Positions 54,291 through 64,000 of a stretch of 64,000 bases of DNA are shown here, one piece after another. The position numbers and the translations under genes were made by a program. Below the pieces are notes generated by a model that was given only the letters and a program-made list of their open reading frames with translations, ran no database searches and was not told where the DNA came from. Where the stretch lies: assembly GCA_956465555.1 (NCBI GenBank), contig OY101115.1, positions 1,736,001 through 1,800,000 of the forward strand. The letters are read 5' to 3'. The stretch comes from Nitzschia sp. pyKryTriq1 (lineage: Eukaryota > Bacillariophyta > Bacillariophyceae > Bacillariales > Bacillariaceae). Positions within the stretch are counted from its first letter, which is position 1, and each line of letters starts with the position of its first letter.

Positions 54291-54533
54291 ATGTCGGAGA
54301 TTGGAGGGATCACAGAGCTTCAACTGTTGGAGGCAGAAGTCAAACTTCTGAATAAGAAGTTGGAGGTGGCCAAAGGTGCCGACAAGACATCAATGGGTTG
54401 CTCAAGAATAGTGTCATCTATTCAGGGGTGGCAGAACAAAGACGGATTCGTTGTGGCGGAAGGAGGCGCTCCCAACATATTTCACACCGCTGCCGGAACA
54501 GCGGGCGAAACGGGGTGCTGCGTTGTATCCTAG
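54291..54533 (+). CDS. Small CaaX protein resembling a heterotrimeric G-protein gamma subunit
   Basis: The gene encodes 80 aa from ATG 54291, in good context. The frame is open upstream only from a TTG. The layout matches Ggamma subunits. It has an N-terminal amphipathic coiled-coil helix (ELQLLEAEVKLLNKKLEVAK, about 8-27), then a segment TSMGCSRIVSSIQ like the second helix of plant Ggamma. A loop follows, and the chain ends G-C-C-V-V-S. Its last four residues are a prenylation CaaX box (CVVS), with an adjacent Cys for possible palmitoylation. Ggamma pairs with a WD40 Gbeta at the membrane. Sequence identity in such short proteins is low, so an unrelated prenylated coiled-coil protein is possible. 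Confidence 0.62.
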   Translation: MSEIGGITELQLLEAEVKLLNKKLEVAKGADKTSMGCSRIVSSIQGWQNKDGFVVAEGGAPNIFHTAAGTAGETGCCVVS

Positions 54534-54759
54534 CAGTCTCGCAGAAACCTCGCGATATTGGCAACAAGTTCCTTTCGATGAATTGCGGCTAGATCTGCGG
54601 GGAACGGTCCTTCAGTATTGAGCCGAGGATAGTATGTCAAATTTCTGTACGTGTAGAGTCCAAGCTAAGTTAAGGGGACGAGTATACATACGAAGGATTC
54701 GCGTCCATGATCTATGCTTGGAGGGCTACAACTAGGAGTCTAAGCAGCAGTTGAATATT

Positions 54760-57700
54760 CTAGCTTAGTGTGGAACCAGAGGCAGCTCCTAGCTCTTCCA
54801 CGTCACCTTGGTTTGTATTTCGCTCCTCCATCAACCTATAGTCGCGGAGACTTCGTATTCTTTCCTTACATTCGTCGGCCAGTGGATCTGGTTGCTCCCA
54901 CCGATAAGGTCTTGGAAACATTGGTCCTTGTGTGAGAACAGGTTGCCGGTAGGAGTTCTTGTCAAACTGTACGCGACGCCCCTCGATTCCAAATTCCACC
55001 TCTCGAGCCTCCTCGTCCAATTCGTCCATGCGGGCAGAAATCTTGTTCATGGCCAGAATCTCGCTGATACGATCATACTCTCTCGCACGCTCCAAACTCA
55101 ACCTGGTGGATGGCTCTGGGATTGTGGGGAAACAGCATGGTTAGTACACAGTAAAAAGATCCTAACCGAGGCAAGCGGGCACCCGCACGTCTACTTACTG
55201 GCATAATGTCGGCTGAAATAGCCGGTTCCCCAGATGGTAGCCACAGGGAGAGGCAAAAGGAAGATAGGCTGATGATAGAAGCCCCTGGTAAACAGGTATC
55301 CGATCATTGTGAGTTGACCGCAGAACAACCCAAAAAGGGTTCTTTGTAATGCAGTCGGAAACATAGCCCCACCGCTCTCGTAGACGGGTTGATAGACATA
55401 GAGAACTTGTTTCTTGTACACAATCAGAGCAAAGCAGAAGAACGTAGTACCGACGGGAAGGATCAAAGGACAAATGATCGCATATGTAAATACAATCATG
55501 ATCACAAGGAGTTGAGTAGGAAACTCCCAGCCATACTGTACATTCTCTGGCCGGTAGATTTCATCCAGCTCACGCTGACTGAGCCTAGCTTCTTGTGGTG
55601 TAAGAGAACGCAGAAGCATCATCCTCGACAGAGCCCCCACTCTCAAAAAGACAGTCGGTAAACCTGCAAGAATCTTTGTCAAGAGCAACGCGACAAAGTA
55701 CCCAACCATGGATGGTAGAGAAGAACCCAGAAGTTCCAGTAAACTCGAAGGATGATCAAGAATTTCAGAAAGTGATCTCCACAGACTACCAGCAGTAACT
55801 GTGATGTACAGGTTCAGAACTTGATAGTAGAAGTATCTGTCCATCATGGAGGCTTGCACGTCGGAGACTGTCTTTCTTCGCTCATATCTTCTTGCAATTA
55901 CCTCAAACATGAGGGGTAGGATACAAATGAGAATTAGCAAGGCAACGACGGGCATGTAACCGTTGACAAACTTCGAAACACTTCCTCCTCCGGCTGTCAG
56001 AATCCATTCCATACCAGGAATCCTGGCAATGTACTCTGCTTTGGCAAACGCCTGAATCGCAGCCAACGGAAATATCCAGAAAAAGCCACCAATAAAGAGG
56101 AGAAAATTGACAATTCTTTCCCTTCCCTGAATTTCTTTAGCGGAGACATGCGCGTTAGCCCAAATGATATCCCGGGGTTCGGGAGCAACGGAGACATCAA
56201 GGATCTGAGGTTTACTCGTCAAGGGAGTCGTTGCAGCACAAGTAACAGAAGTCAGATCGAGGAATGTGACAAACCCTGTCGATGACATCGTCGCTCCAAT
56301 CGCACCCTCCATCGCATGATCTAAGAATAGCAATAATGTTAGGTGAGCTGACGGCTGAATAGAAAAAAGAGCAGGATACAGGTTTCCCACGTACCGAGTT
56401 GCCTGTTCGCAAACTTGATTCCTGCCACAACAAAATCCAAACCGATTCTCCCGGCCATTCGCATGAAAAAGTTCCTCTGGTCCAAAACATCGCCCGGGGC
56501 GTTATATTTCCTTTTGTTGGGCGACTCGGATCCGGAATGCTGCAGTGATAACAATATGATATAGTGTGAGATTCAGTCGACAATCATTTCAACATGAAAA
56601 ATTGGATACAGCTACGCACCAACAATTGTTCTGACGATGCCGTCTTTGGGGGGACATGCTTTTCCTCGTCACTGCTACTACCGTCCTCGATGGGCGCAAG
56701 CTGTGTACTTCCTGTTAATGATCCTTCGTTTCTCTGCAGGGAGTTTTTCTTGTAGCGCTTCGCATAGGGGACACATTGAGTCGTTCGCGGACTCATACCA
56801 CTAATTTTGTGACCAAACGATCCGTAGTGCGACGCCATCAGCTCTGCCTGCGGTATGGGTACACCAAACCTGTCATCAAAAGATTTGTAGTTTGCACGAA
56901 GAGCATTATCGACCGCCGAATCGACCATAATTTGGTCCGCAATTTCATTAGCCGAGATCATGAGTCGCGAAAGCCAATTGTCCACATCGTAGGACGAGTT
57001 ACCAGTAAGCGCGATTTCCGCTTTGCGTTGTTGCATGGTATACATGTTTTTGTTACAATCTGCGAGATCATAAGTATAGTAAGAAATAGAGTCCACGTGG
57101 GTACCGCGGGCCGGTCGTTGATTGACTGATCGATTGTCCACGTAGGCAACACTAGAATAACAACAGGAGAAATGTGAGCACTCCAATTGCAGCTATACTG
57201 CACTCGCACAGGTACTGCATAGTTGTTGACCAACAACAAATTGATCACTTACTCCGGATAGGCACCACAAGAAAAGTCAAAAGGAGCTAGATCAACTCCT
57301 AGAATGCTGATTCTGGGACTTCCCACGTTGTGCGTGGGCCGGGTTCCGGTGGCGTGCCAGTATGCTATGGACTTTTCCAATCTTCGACAAACGCGAAGAC
57401 AACGCGCTTTGACAGCTTCCAAATCCGGCAGATTGAGCACCACACTTGCACTATGTATTTTCTCAGGAAAGAGTTTGTCGAAATAGTCGTACAATGCTTG
57501 CTCGCTTCGCAGGTCGTGTGGAATGTTCTCCACAAGAAGGGAATAGTGGTGCTGTGGATGCACATGGCTGGACCCTCGAGCCAGAAAGTCCATTCTCAGC
57601 TCAAGAAAGTGCCGATACTCTTGTTTCATGACAAAGAAGATGAAGCCCGAGAACAAATAGGCGAAGATACTGGGGACCCACATTCGCCAACTACCCTTGG

Positions 57701-58379
57701 TCACATTTGCAACCGAGACATGATACCACCCCTCCTCTCCGTTTTGATTGGCCCCGGTTGCATAGAGAGGAACTAAAATCAGAAGCGCCCAGAAAGATGC
57801 GACGGCGCATATTCGCAGATTCATTCGGATATATCTAAGGAAAAAGTATCCGTCCATTCCGGAGTATTTTCGGACGGTTGTCCAGGACACGTTGAAGACG
57901 GACTGGACCCAGTTGAAAGAAATCACGTCTGGCAGCGTTTTGTCCAGGGAAGCCAGTGACGGCGTACGGCCAAAGGCCGCCGAAAAAGAAGGCATTTGGC
58001 TAATTTTCTGATCGAAAGAGTCTTGATCGGCCTCGCCGTGTGGTAGCCCAGCTTTGTATCGGCGCTTGATTTGGGAGGAATAGACAGCAGGAAACGACCT
58101 TCTTAAGATTTCGTAAGAAGCCATGAGTATCACAAAGGCCATGGCATTCAAGTACAGCGATGTGAGAACAGTATCCACAGAAATGTCCTGGGCGGCGTTG
58201 AAGTTTGCCGTGAAATCGTCACCGTCGTATAAGTCACCCGTAGCGTTGTAGTTGTAGGAGGTCTCGTTGGTACCGCTACTCGAACTACTAGCATACTCGA
58301 CAAGCCTGCGTAGACATTGAATATGAAGAGGTTCCGACCCAGCCTCAGGCTCGTCGTGAAAGTACGACGATGCCGACAT
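54760..58379 (-). CDS. OSCA/CSC1/TMEM63-type channel (DUF221), 5 exons
   Basis: Exons 58379-57253, 57151-56620, 56539-56395, 56320-55199 and 55115-54760 join in phase to 1093 aa. These are mechanosensitive or hyperosmolality-gated cation channels of plasma and endomembranes. The N-terminal part has three hydrophobic segments, and the linker has HHYSLLVENIPHDLRSEQAL, the family's RRM-like cytosolic fold. The channel core in exon 4 includes EPRDIIWAN, then a string of helices with YFYYQVLNLYITVTAGSLW, a later RRPENV-like RPENVQYGWEFPTQLLV segment, and ICPLILPVGT. The last exon is a cytosolic tail of about 118 residues. A glycosylation-rich Asn/Ser stretch lies near the N-terminus. Four introns are 74-101 bp, all GT-AG. 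It is divergent from the DUF6824 gene. Confidence 0.92.
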
Positions 58380-59321
58380 TGCCGAAATCGCGCTTGGCTG
58401 TTCGGGCAGAGCGCTTTTACTAGAGAGTTCGGGCAGTTTCGAGCACGTTCAACGCGTGTGAATTGTGAATGGCGGTAACTTCTATTGCATGAGCGTTGCG
58501 TCTTGCGATCAAATTTATAGATTCTTCTAGGGGGTGCCGGGCTTCAAGCACTGTGTCTCTCTCCCTCGTCAAGCAGGTGAAGATTGTCGCAGATGAGTTA
58601 CAAGTAATGTATTAATAGTGTCAATAGTCAATGGTTATCAATGAAACAAGAACTTCGTATTGCCGCTTCCGAGAGCCGAGAGCAGGCAGCAAGCAGTAAA
58701 AATTGCGAGTAGTACAACCGTTCAGTAGGAGCAGTTTACTGGTACGAATTTCAATCGGTTGTTTCCCACCTGGACCGATGACAGCCGATACCGGTACGAG
58801 GAGTACTGTACTGGTATTGTCCAAACGCACGCATGGCCCCCATCGCGCTAAGTGGCGGGAAAAACGACGTGGCGCGCTCGCTTTACATGAGAATTCTTCG
58901 GCTTTCCCTAATCCGTTGGTGGCTAAATATTTCGACCGATGGAACTGGGTTAGAATTTTTCGCATCATGCGGCATCGATCGTCGGTCATCATCATCTCCG
59001 AACGAAACACAAAACATCACCCATCGTCTGGCCCCCGCCCGGTCATCTTGGCGCTTGGCGAAGCGCCCGGATGAGAGCAGGCGGGGAGCGGACGGAGAAA
59101 GTAAAACGTGCATGCCAGTTGCCAGTCGTGTATTTTCGGTGCGTCGTGCGCGGCGTTGAAGAATGAAGTTGGTCGATGTTGTGTGCAAATCAAAGTGCAG
59201 AGTGCAGAATGCAAGAAGACATGCCGGTACAGTGCACAACGGACATTCTTCAGCTACTACTTCCATCTTTCATACCGGTAGACTACTTCATTCCAAGACC
59301 ACCAAGAAGCACGGAAGCACC
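58380..59321. other. Divergent promoter region (OSCA-like/DUF6824)
   Basis: No gene is supported in this 942-bp gap. ACCGGTAC/GTAC words lie at 58785-58825 and ACCGGTAG at about 59274. The frame open from 59163 upstream of the DUF6824 start has an in-frame ATG but no conserved residues, so I treat it as probable 5' UTR. Confidence 0.5.
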
Positions 59322-60688
59322 ATGAGCTCGAATGATAGTGCCTCGGAAACAGCTAGCCGCTCCAAGATTTTCTCAACTCAAGAATTCATGGATTTCTTGG
59401 CCAAGCAAGCCGATGAGATCACAGCGCTACAAGTCACGACCAAATCGGGGGATCGCATTAGTGCCTCATTCAATTCGAGTGGGACCGGAGCAACCAGTGG
59501 GAAAGACGAGGCCTTCAAGTCATTAGACGCCATGAAGGCGTTTTTCTCGGAGGACTCTACCGGGGAAACCGCTTCTGCTGTTACTGGTACTGGATTGGGA
59601 GGTTCTGCGACAGCCAAATCCAAGGGGCCAGGAAAGGATTTCCTGACCTCCAAAGACTGGTCGCTGGATTATGCCAAGAGCCATGTCGATGTGACGTACG
59701 ATAAATGTTTCACTGATGGGAGTGGGAATGCGAGCGCAAACAAGAATGGGGTACCACCGGCACTTGAAGAGACTTCACTGCCTCCCAAGAAGCGCACGGG
59801 GAAAACAGATTGGAATGCCATGTACAACAATGCTCTCTCTCCCCTCGTGGAAGCAGCAGCTCGGGCACAACCCCAACCACTCCAACATGAAAACGAAACT
59901 TCCCAGTCGAAAACTTCATCGCGGACATCAACAAAGCCCAAGGTGGAAAGTGACAAGAAACGCAAGTCTAGAAAGATTATCCCCGCCAAGATGGAATTCG
60001 TGGATGATTACACTGATCGAGGTACGTACCATTAACGTGTCATCGAACTTTGATTTTGCCCCATGTCTCAACAGACATACCTATTTCTTGCCAATTATTC
60101 TCGCCAATAGATGTTCTCTTCGGAAGAGGCGGAAGGTACGTCTTATTGAAAGCAATCAATCACCGATGTTGGGAAATCGACATCCGTCTCACCACCCGCG
60201 CCACTCTTGTCTTTCTACGACATGACAGGTCCAATCACCACCTTGGGAATAAGTTATATCGTGAGCTCGTCACCGAAAGGCAATCCTTTTATAGAGACTG
60301 TGACAAGAATGAAAAAACAAAAGTAGCTCAGGCCATCGTTGACGCAGTACAGAAGGACCAAAAGGGAAGATTCCTAGAACGCGACACAGCTACAAGGCGA
60401 TACTACATGGTACCCAATCTTATGGCCAGAAGAAAGGTCGGGCAAGCGCTGAGGGAAAACAATACAGAACTGGCTCGCGCAGCTAAACGAGAGAAATACG
60501 GACAGGGCAAATTGAAAAACGATCAGTGTTCCGAAGGAGACAGTGTTAGTGCCAGTGTTGGTGCCAGTGTTAGTGCCAGTGTTGGTGCCAGTGTTAGTGC
60601 CAGTGGTACGAGTGTGCCCACCTCGGCGCTTTCGTCCAGCGCACCGACGATCGTGCCCCAGCCCGCAACCTCTGCGCAAGCCATTTAG
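59322..60688 (+). CDS. DUF6824-domain protein (diatom GRGG/NHH type), 3 exons with a 25-nt microexon
   Basis: Exons 59322-60021, 60111-60135 and 60229-60688 join in phase to 394 aa. An alternative upstream start at 59163 would add 53 residues. The DUF6824 domain, expanded in diatoms and of unknown molecular role, spans about residues 234-315. It reads DVLFGRGGRSNHHLGNKLYR, then RQSFY, KTKVAQAIVDAV, a GRFLERD...RYYMVP stretch and ARRKVGQALREN. The signature GRGGR|SNHH is built across the junction of the 25-nt exon 2. Residues 1-230 are Ser/Thr-rich with a basic KKRKSRK nuclear-signal-like patch. After the domain comes an SVSASVGA repeat. A DNA-binding or regulatory role has been guessed for such proteins; here it is only inference. 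Confidence 0.85.
60541..60605 (+). repeat. 24-bp coding minisatellite in DUF6824 gene
   Basis: AGTGTTAGTGCCAGTGTTGG-type units of 24 bp (two 12-bp halves differing at one base) run for about 2.7 copies inside the last exon. They encode SVSASVGA repeats. Length change by multiples of 12 keeps the frame. Confidence 0.85.
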
Positions 60689-61042
60689 ATGGTGTTCGGG
60701 GGACCTGAATGTTTCTGTACCGGTACATTATATATTGCACTTACATGAATGTGGGCATCGAAAGCACGGCGTCCAGAATCAAGAATAGGAAGAAGTACGA
60801 GTAAGAATCGTTTGACAGTGTATTTTGATTTATTGATATGTTGCTGCAAGAATGCGATTGTACTCCATTCTTTGCTCTGTTCTACTGTGGAGCTACTCGT
60901 ATTGTAGCTCTAGAAGACCTACTGTACCAACGTCGTTGTAGTCTAGTTGGGGATCAATAAAGGGACATAATTCTAATTCAATTAATGACGATATGGTAGA
61001 GTGAATCATCGACCCATGTTGGTATAGGAGAAAAGCAACGGT
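60689..61042. other. Convergent 3' gap, no gene
   Basis: This 354-bp gap between the DUF6824 and DUF1269-like genes has one ACCGGTAC at about 60719 and AT-rich sequence (60820-60990) suitable for 3' ends. Nothing else is seen. Confidence 0.5.
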
Positions 61043-62135
61043 TTAGTTCTCCAACTTTTTGGTCGTTTCGATACTGACGGATTCGGCAGAATAGGCCATG
61101 CCGCTGTCGGTGATGACCGCATGTTCGGAACTGGTCTCCAATAAATTTTCCGTGACGTGGGCAGATCCAGCATCATAACGAAATCCCTCCTCATCATCGA
61201 CAGAGACTTCGTACGCCACCACCGAGCTGGTCAAAAGGGTACGCGCCCGAGTGACCGTATCGGGCGTCACAACCAGCTTGTCCGTGGCGACTCGACCGCT
61301 GCTGGTCATCGTCGCCTGGTTGACCAATAACGAGTCTTGTCCCAGGACAATGTCGCGAACCTGCTTCGCTTTCTTTCCTTCGATGGTCCGAGTAGCAGCG
61401 ATGGCACCATTTTCCATAACGATATGATACGCAATATCATTGCCCTTCGCTAGGTTTTCTTTGATTTTGGCCGAGATGATGTCGACCATGCCTTCGGTGC
61501 CCTCCTTGTGTCCCTGCATTTTTTCATCGTAATCGGTGGTCTTGACCAGCACTTCATCAAAGAACAAGACAATGCACGATGTTCCAGGTTGCAATGCACC
61601 TCCCAACTTCGCGAGACGATCCTTGTCCATGCCTTGAAGTTGCTTCTGGGCCACTTTGACCAATGCCGAGGAACGTCGCTGCTTGGGAACACGGGCATCG
61701 CTATCCTTGTTGTACGTGGCATCCACATACTTCGCCGCCCTGGAGACGGCCTGGTCCGAGCCAATCATGAGTCGACTCTGGTGAAACGATTGATTGGAGA
61801 TTAATTGAATCATCGTGTGAGAAAAAAGAATGTCGTAGGAAACATGTTGACACGCCAAATTTCAAACAAACAATGACGCAATAACTTACCATGCTTCCTA
61901 GCAAGCCTTCCAGCATGGCAGAAGAGACGGCAGCTTCCATGGCTTCGGGATTGCCAAGTTCTCGAATGCGGGTTTTGCCGGCAATGTCGCATCGGGCAAT
62001 GGCCATGTTGGTGCAAATCACGGAATGAGAATCAAACTCTTCTTCCGTCACAAGCCGCTCGATTTCCGATGCTGTTTCGACACCCTGAAATGCGCCAATA
62101 TAAACTTGGGTGGGGAGACGTTTGAGTTTATCCAT
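61043..62135 (-). CDS. DUF1269-like protein, 2 exons
   Basis: Exons 62135-61890 and 61777-61043 (112-bp intron) join in phase to 326 aa. The N-terminal part (YIGAFQGVETASEIERLVTE) looks like the ferredoxin-like start of bacterial DUF1269 proteins. The LAKLGGALQPGTSCIVLFFD segment near residues 155-175 matches that family's 'LKPGTSALFVL' block. The Gly/Ala-rich membrane hairpin normally found between them is replaced by polar sequence, so this version is probably soluble. The C-terminal half is polar with many Val/Thr/Asp and matches nothing I know. The exon 1-2 join rests on splice-site quality alone. The molecular role is unknown. Confidence 0.65.
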
Positions 62136-62749
62136 GATGATAAAGAGGAGGATATAGCTTTTGCTTATACTGCAATGCGAATTAATGAATCAGGAACTGA
62201 AGGAGAAGAAATTGAATGAGCAATACTCGCACAGCAATCGTATGTACCGGTACCGGCGGTAGAGGACAACTGTCCGGAAAGTGCAATGCCGCATGCTGCG
62301 AGGAAGGAGGAAGCAGGACGACAGGATCCAAAGAGAAGCTCACTCTACTCTACCGTCCGTAGTACAACGTACCAGGTCTACGACCAGTGGTGAGTGGTGT
62401 ACAGTACCCAGCAAAGTACAACGAATGAAGAATCAATCCCATCATCACAACATCATTATCATCGATATGAGATTTTGGGCTTCGCTGAACGGAGTATCAT
62501 CCTATTCATACCGCTATGTACCAGTACTTTAGTGCTGTGGGCAACTTGCGTGCTAAAAAAACCCATCGCGCCATAATTACATAAAAGATTCATGTCCCTC
62601 CGCCACCCGTGTAAATGACCAACTCGATCCTCAAGAAGTGTGCGTCGACCATTCTGTACTGTACCGGTACGGTAGTTGTACGGAACGGCTGTAGTGGAAT
62701 AGTGGAGTGCTGCCATGATCAGCAAAGGCAAGTAGGAGGGCCTGGCTAG
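62136..62749. other. Intergenic region with GTAC words, no gene
   Basis: ACCGGTACCGG lies at about 62247 and further GTAC words at 62395-62420, 62515-62525 and 62655-62680. Frames are short and without motifs. The region leads into the copia remnant. Confidence 0.5.
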
Positions 62750-63147
62750 TCGTGGAAGACTTCTTGGCAGGCCGGGCTACTGATGAGATAACCAAAAATC
62801 AACAAACCATTCTCCTCTGTGGCAACTGCCCCCAACGGCCTTTGGACCATTCCCATTCCTCCCCGCTACCTCAAGCCAATTTCACCATCCATGACGCCAT
62901 TGTCTGCCAAATTGCTCGCTTCCTTACCATTGGCTCCGCGATCGTGAAGCAGAACAGCAATTCAAATTCACCTGGCAAGCAGCACCAAAAAATCTTGCAG
63001 ACTACTTCACGAAACACTATCCACCTTCCACCACCAAACCGTCGGACCAATCTACATATCACTATGTCAACACCTCTTCCGCCACAAAACTCACGTTCAT
63101 CCTTCCAACAATCTGCCTTATCTCCATCCATTGTGAGGGTGTGTTGA
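62750..63147 (+). pseudogene. Degenerate Ty1/copia RNase H end of pol, second family
   Basis: Read across at least one frame change, the stretch 62870-63080 recalls the last part of copia pol. LPQANFTIHD occupies the 'QTDNSTA' position, HWLRDREAEQQFKFTW follows at about 62930-62980, and then comes ...KNLADYFTKHYPPS, the ADYFTKH-type ending of one diatom copia group. Stops and frame breaks show decay. It differs clearly from the remnant at 5148-5675, so two lineages are represented. No LTR could be delimited. Confidence 0.7.
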
Positions 63148-64000
63148 TCCAACTCTAGCATCCAGCACACAGGAAACAGCAGCCAGACCATTGCAATACA
63201 CACGGTCTACGCGACTCGTACGACCATAGTCTGCCCGTCGTCGGTAGATAATGTCCTGAAGGATCTTCCACGCTAGTGCGCGCCGTGCATGCGCAGACGC
63301 CCTAGCCACGACCAGTCGATGACGTGGTCGGCCCGTAATGACTCGGGTGCGTGTGAGACGCGCGACGTACGACTGGCCCCCGTCCGTTGCTAAGACTCAA
63401 CAGAAACTACAAGTCTATGTACTAGACTGCAACTGCCAAACAGGCACCGAAAATAGCTCATCACATAAAATGAGATTCAAACCACATGAAATAGATTCAT
63501 CTGGTCAACCATGTGAAAGTCATGCAAGATTAATATTTCGCCAAGTCAGCGCAATATCTTTTCTCAACAATTGATTTTGAAACAAGTAGTTCCAAAATAA
63601 CCATTCATTGCTTATAATTTACACTTTCAATCATTCTTGTCGACTACCTCGTGCATAGGGCACCATCGTCCATTGGCGCACCGGGCTGGCAGAAAGCCGG
63701 CCAACTTTGCCAATTCACATTCAATACAATGACTCCAATGTTACCAACCAAATAATGCTTATTATTTAGTAATCTCACGTTTCTCGTCACCTTTTTCTCA
63801 TTCTGACATTGGCAGGGATATCATTATTTTTTTCAGTCCATCCACCCGTCCGTCGCCCAATGAAGGTCCGTCCTGCGCACAGCCATCACGACTTAAAAAA
63901 ATTAAATAATGAAAATCAGCGAGCGCCACGCGTTGTTTTTGTTGAATTGCAAGGAATAGAAGTGAACCCCAGACGTGCATCGAGCCCCGAGACCTGGGAG
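63148..64000. other. Repeat-derived flank, no gene
   Basis: No coding frame with conserved content is present. A dispersed-repeat copy lies at 63585-63656. The last 60 bp have a short tRNA-like look but no complete tRNA can be folded before the window ends. Confidence 0.45.
63585..63656. repeat. Dispersed repeat, copy B
   Basis: This 72-bp stretch repeats 53673-53751 in the same orientation, with a short gap in the middle and an identical end (CACTTTCAATC to CTCGTGCAT). It lies about 440 bp past the second copia remnant, so a link to that element is possible. Confidence 0.8.

Noticed and set aside
59163-59321. N-terminal extension of the DUF6824 protein by 53 residues
   Set aside because: The ATG at 59322 has a better context and the extension is Lys/Arg/His-rich with ACCGGTA words typical of intergenic DNA here; kept only as an alternative start.
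63935-64000. Possible minus-strand tRNA at the window end (GGGGTTCAC-like stretch)
   Set aside because: The T-arm and acceptor ends do not pair, and the window stops before a full gene could be tested.

Overview
This window looks like nuclear DNA of a diatom. One gene encodes a fucoxanthin-chlorophyll a/c (LHC) antenna protein with a signal peptide ending in an A-F-A-P plastid-import motif, and two more proteins have similar signal-plus-plastid leaders. A gene carries the diatom-typical DUF6824 (GRGG...NHH.GN) domain, there are Ty1/copia remnants of the kind common in diatoms, and genes are compact with small GT-AG introns (about 66-250 bp). I cannot name the species. All exon joins below were made by eye from splice sites, reading phase and family similarity; no alignment or database search was run.

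Layout. 0.4-4.1 kb: a TM9SF endomembrane protein and an N-myristoylation-candidate unknown. 4.1-5.7 kb: foldback repeats and a copia RNase H fragment. 6-13.4 kb: a PTPS-family enzyme, an unknown membrane protein, an NTT-like transporter, the LHC protein and an unknown nuclear-type protein. 14.4-22.7 kb: a TMCO4/DUF726 protein, a single-pass membrane protein and an SLC35F6-like transporter. 23.7-29 kb: a protein made of two fused ATP-grasp modules, convergent with a POT/PTR peptide transporter. 31-39 kb: a plastid YqgF nuclease-fold protein, a chymotrypsin-fold protein with Cys in place of the catalytic Ser, and a nine-exon ABCC transporter. 40.5-46.2 kb: an H1-tail-like unknown, a rhomboid-like pseudoprotease and a WW-WW-NELF-C/D fusion. 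46.7-52.6 kb: Prp5/DDX46 helicase, a plastid thioredoxin-like [2Fe-2S] protein and U1-70K. 53-54.3 kb: repeats followed by a small CaaX protein resembling a G-protein gamma subunit. 54.8-62.1 kb: an OSCA/CSC1 channel, the DUF6824 protein and a DUF1269-like protein. 62.2-64 kb: a second copia remnant and a dispersed repeat.

Most neighbours are divergent or convergent pairs. Convergent 3' ends lie about 100-490 bp apart; divergent 5' gaps are about 0.5-1.7 kb and are filled with palindromic words built on GTAC, ACCGGT and CTCTACTAGTAGAG that are scarce in exons. There is no operon logic. The only functional neighbourhoods I can suggest are peptide synthesis/transport (ATP-grasp with PTR) and RNA polymerase II/splicing (NELF-C/D, Prp5, U1-70K), both weak inferences in a eukaryote. 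The most unusual items are the WW-NELF-C/D fusion, the cysteine chymotrypsin-fold protein, the tandem ATP-grasp protein, the Ggamma candidate and the intergenic palindrome vocabulary.
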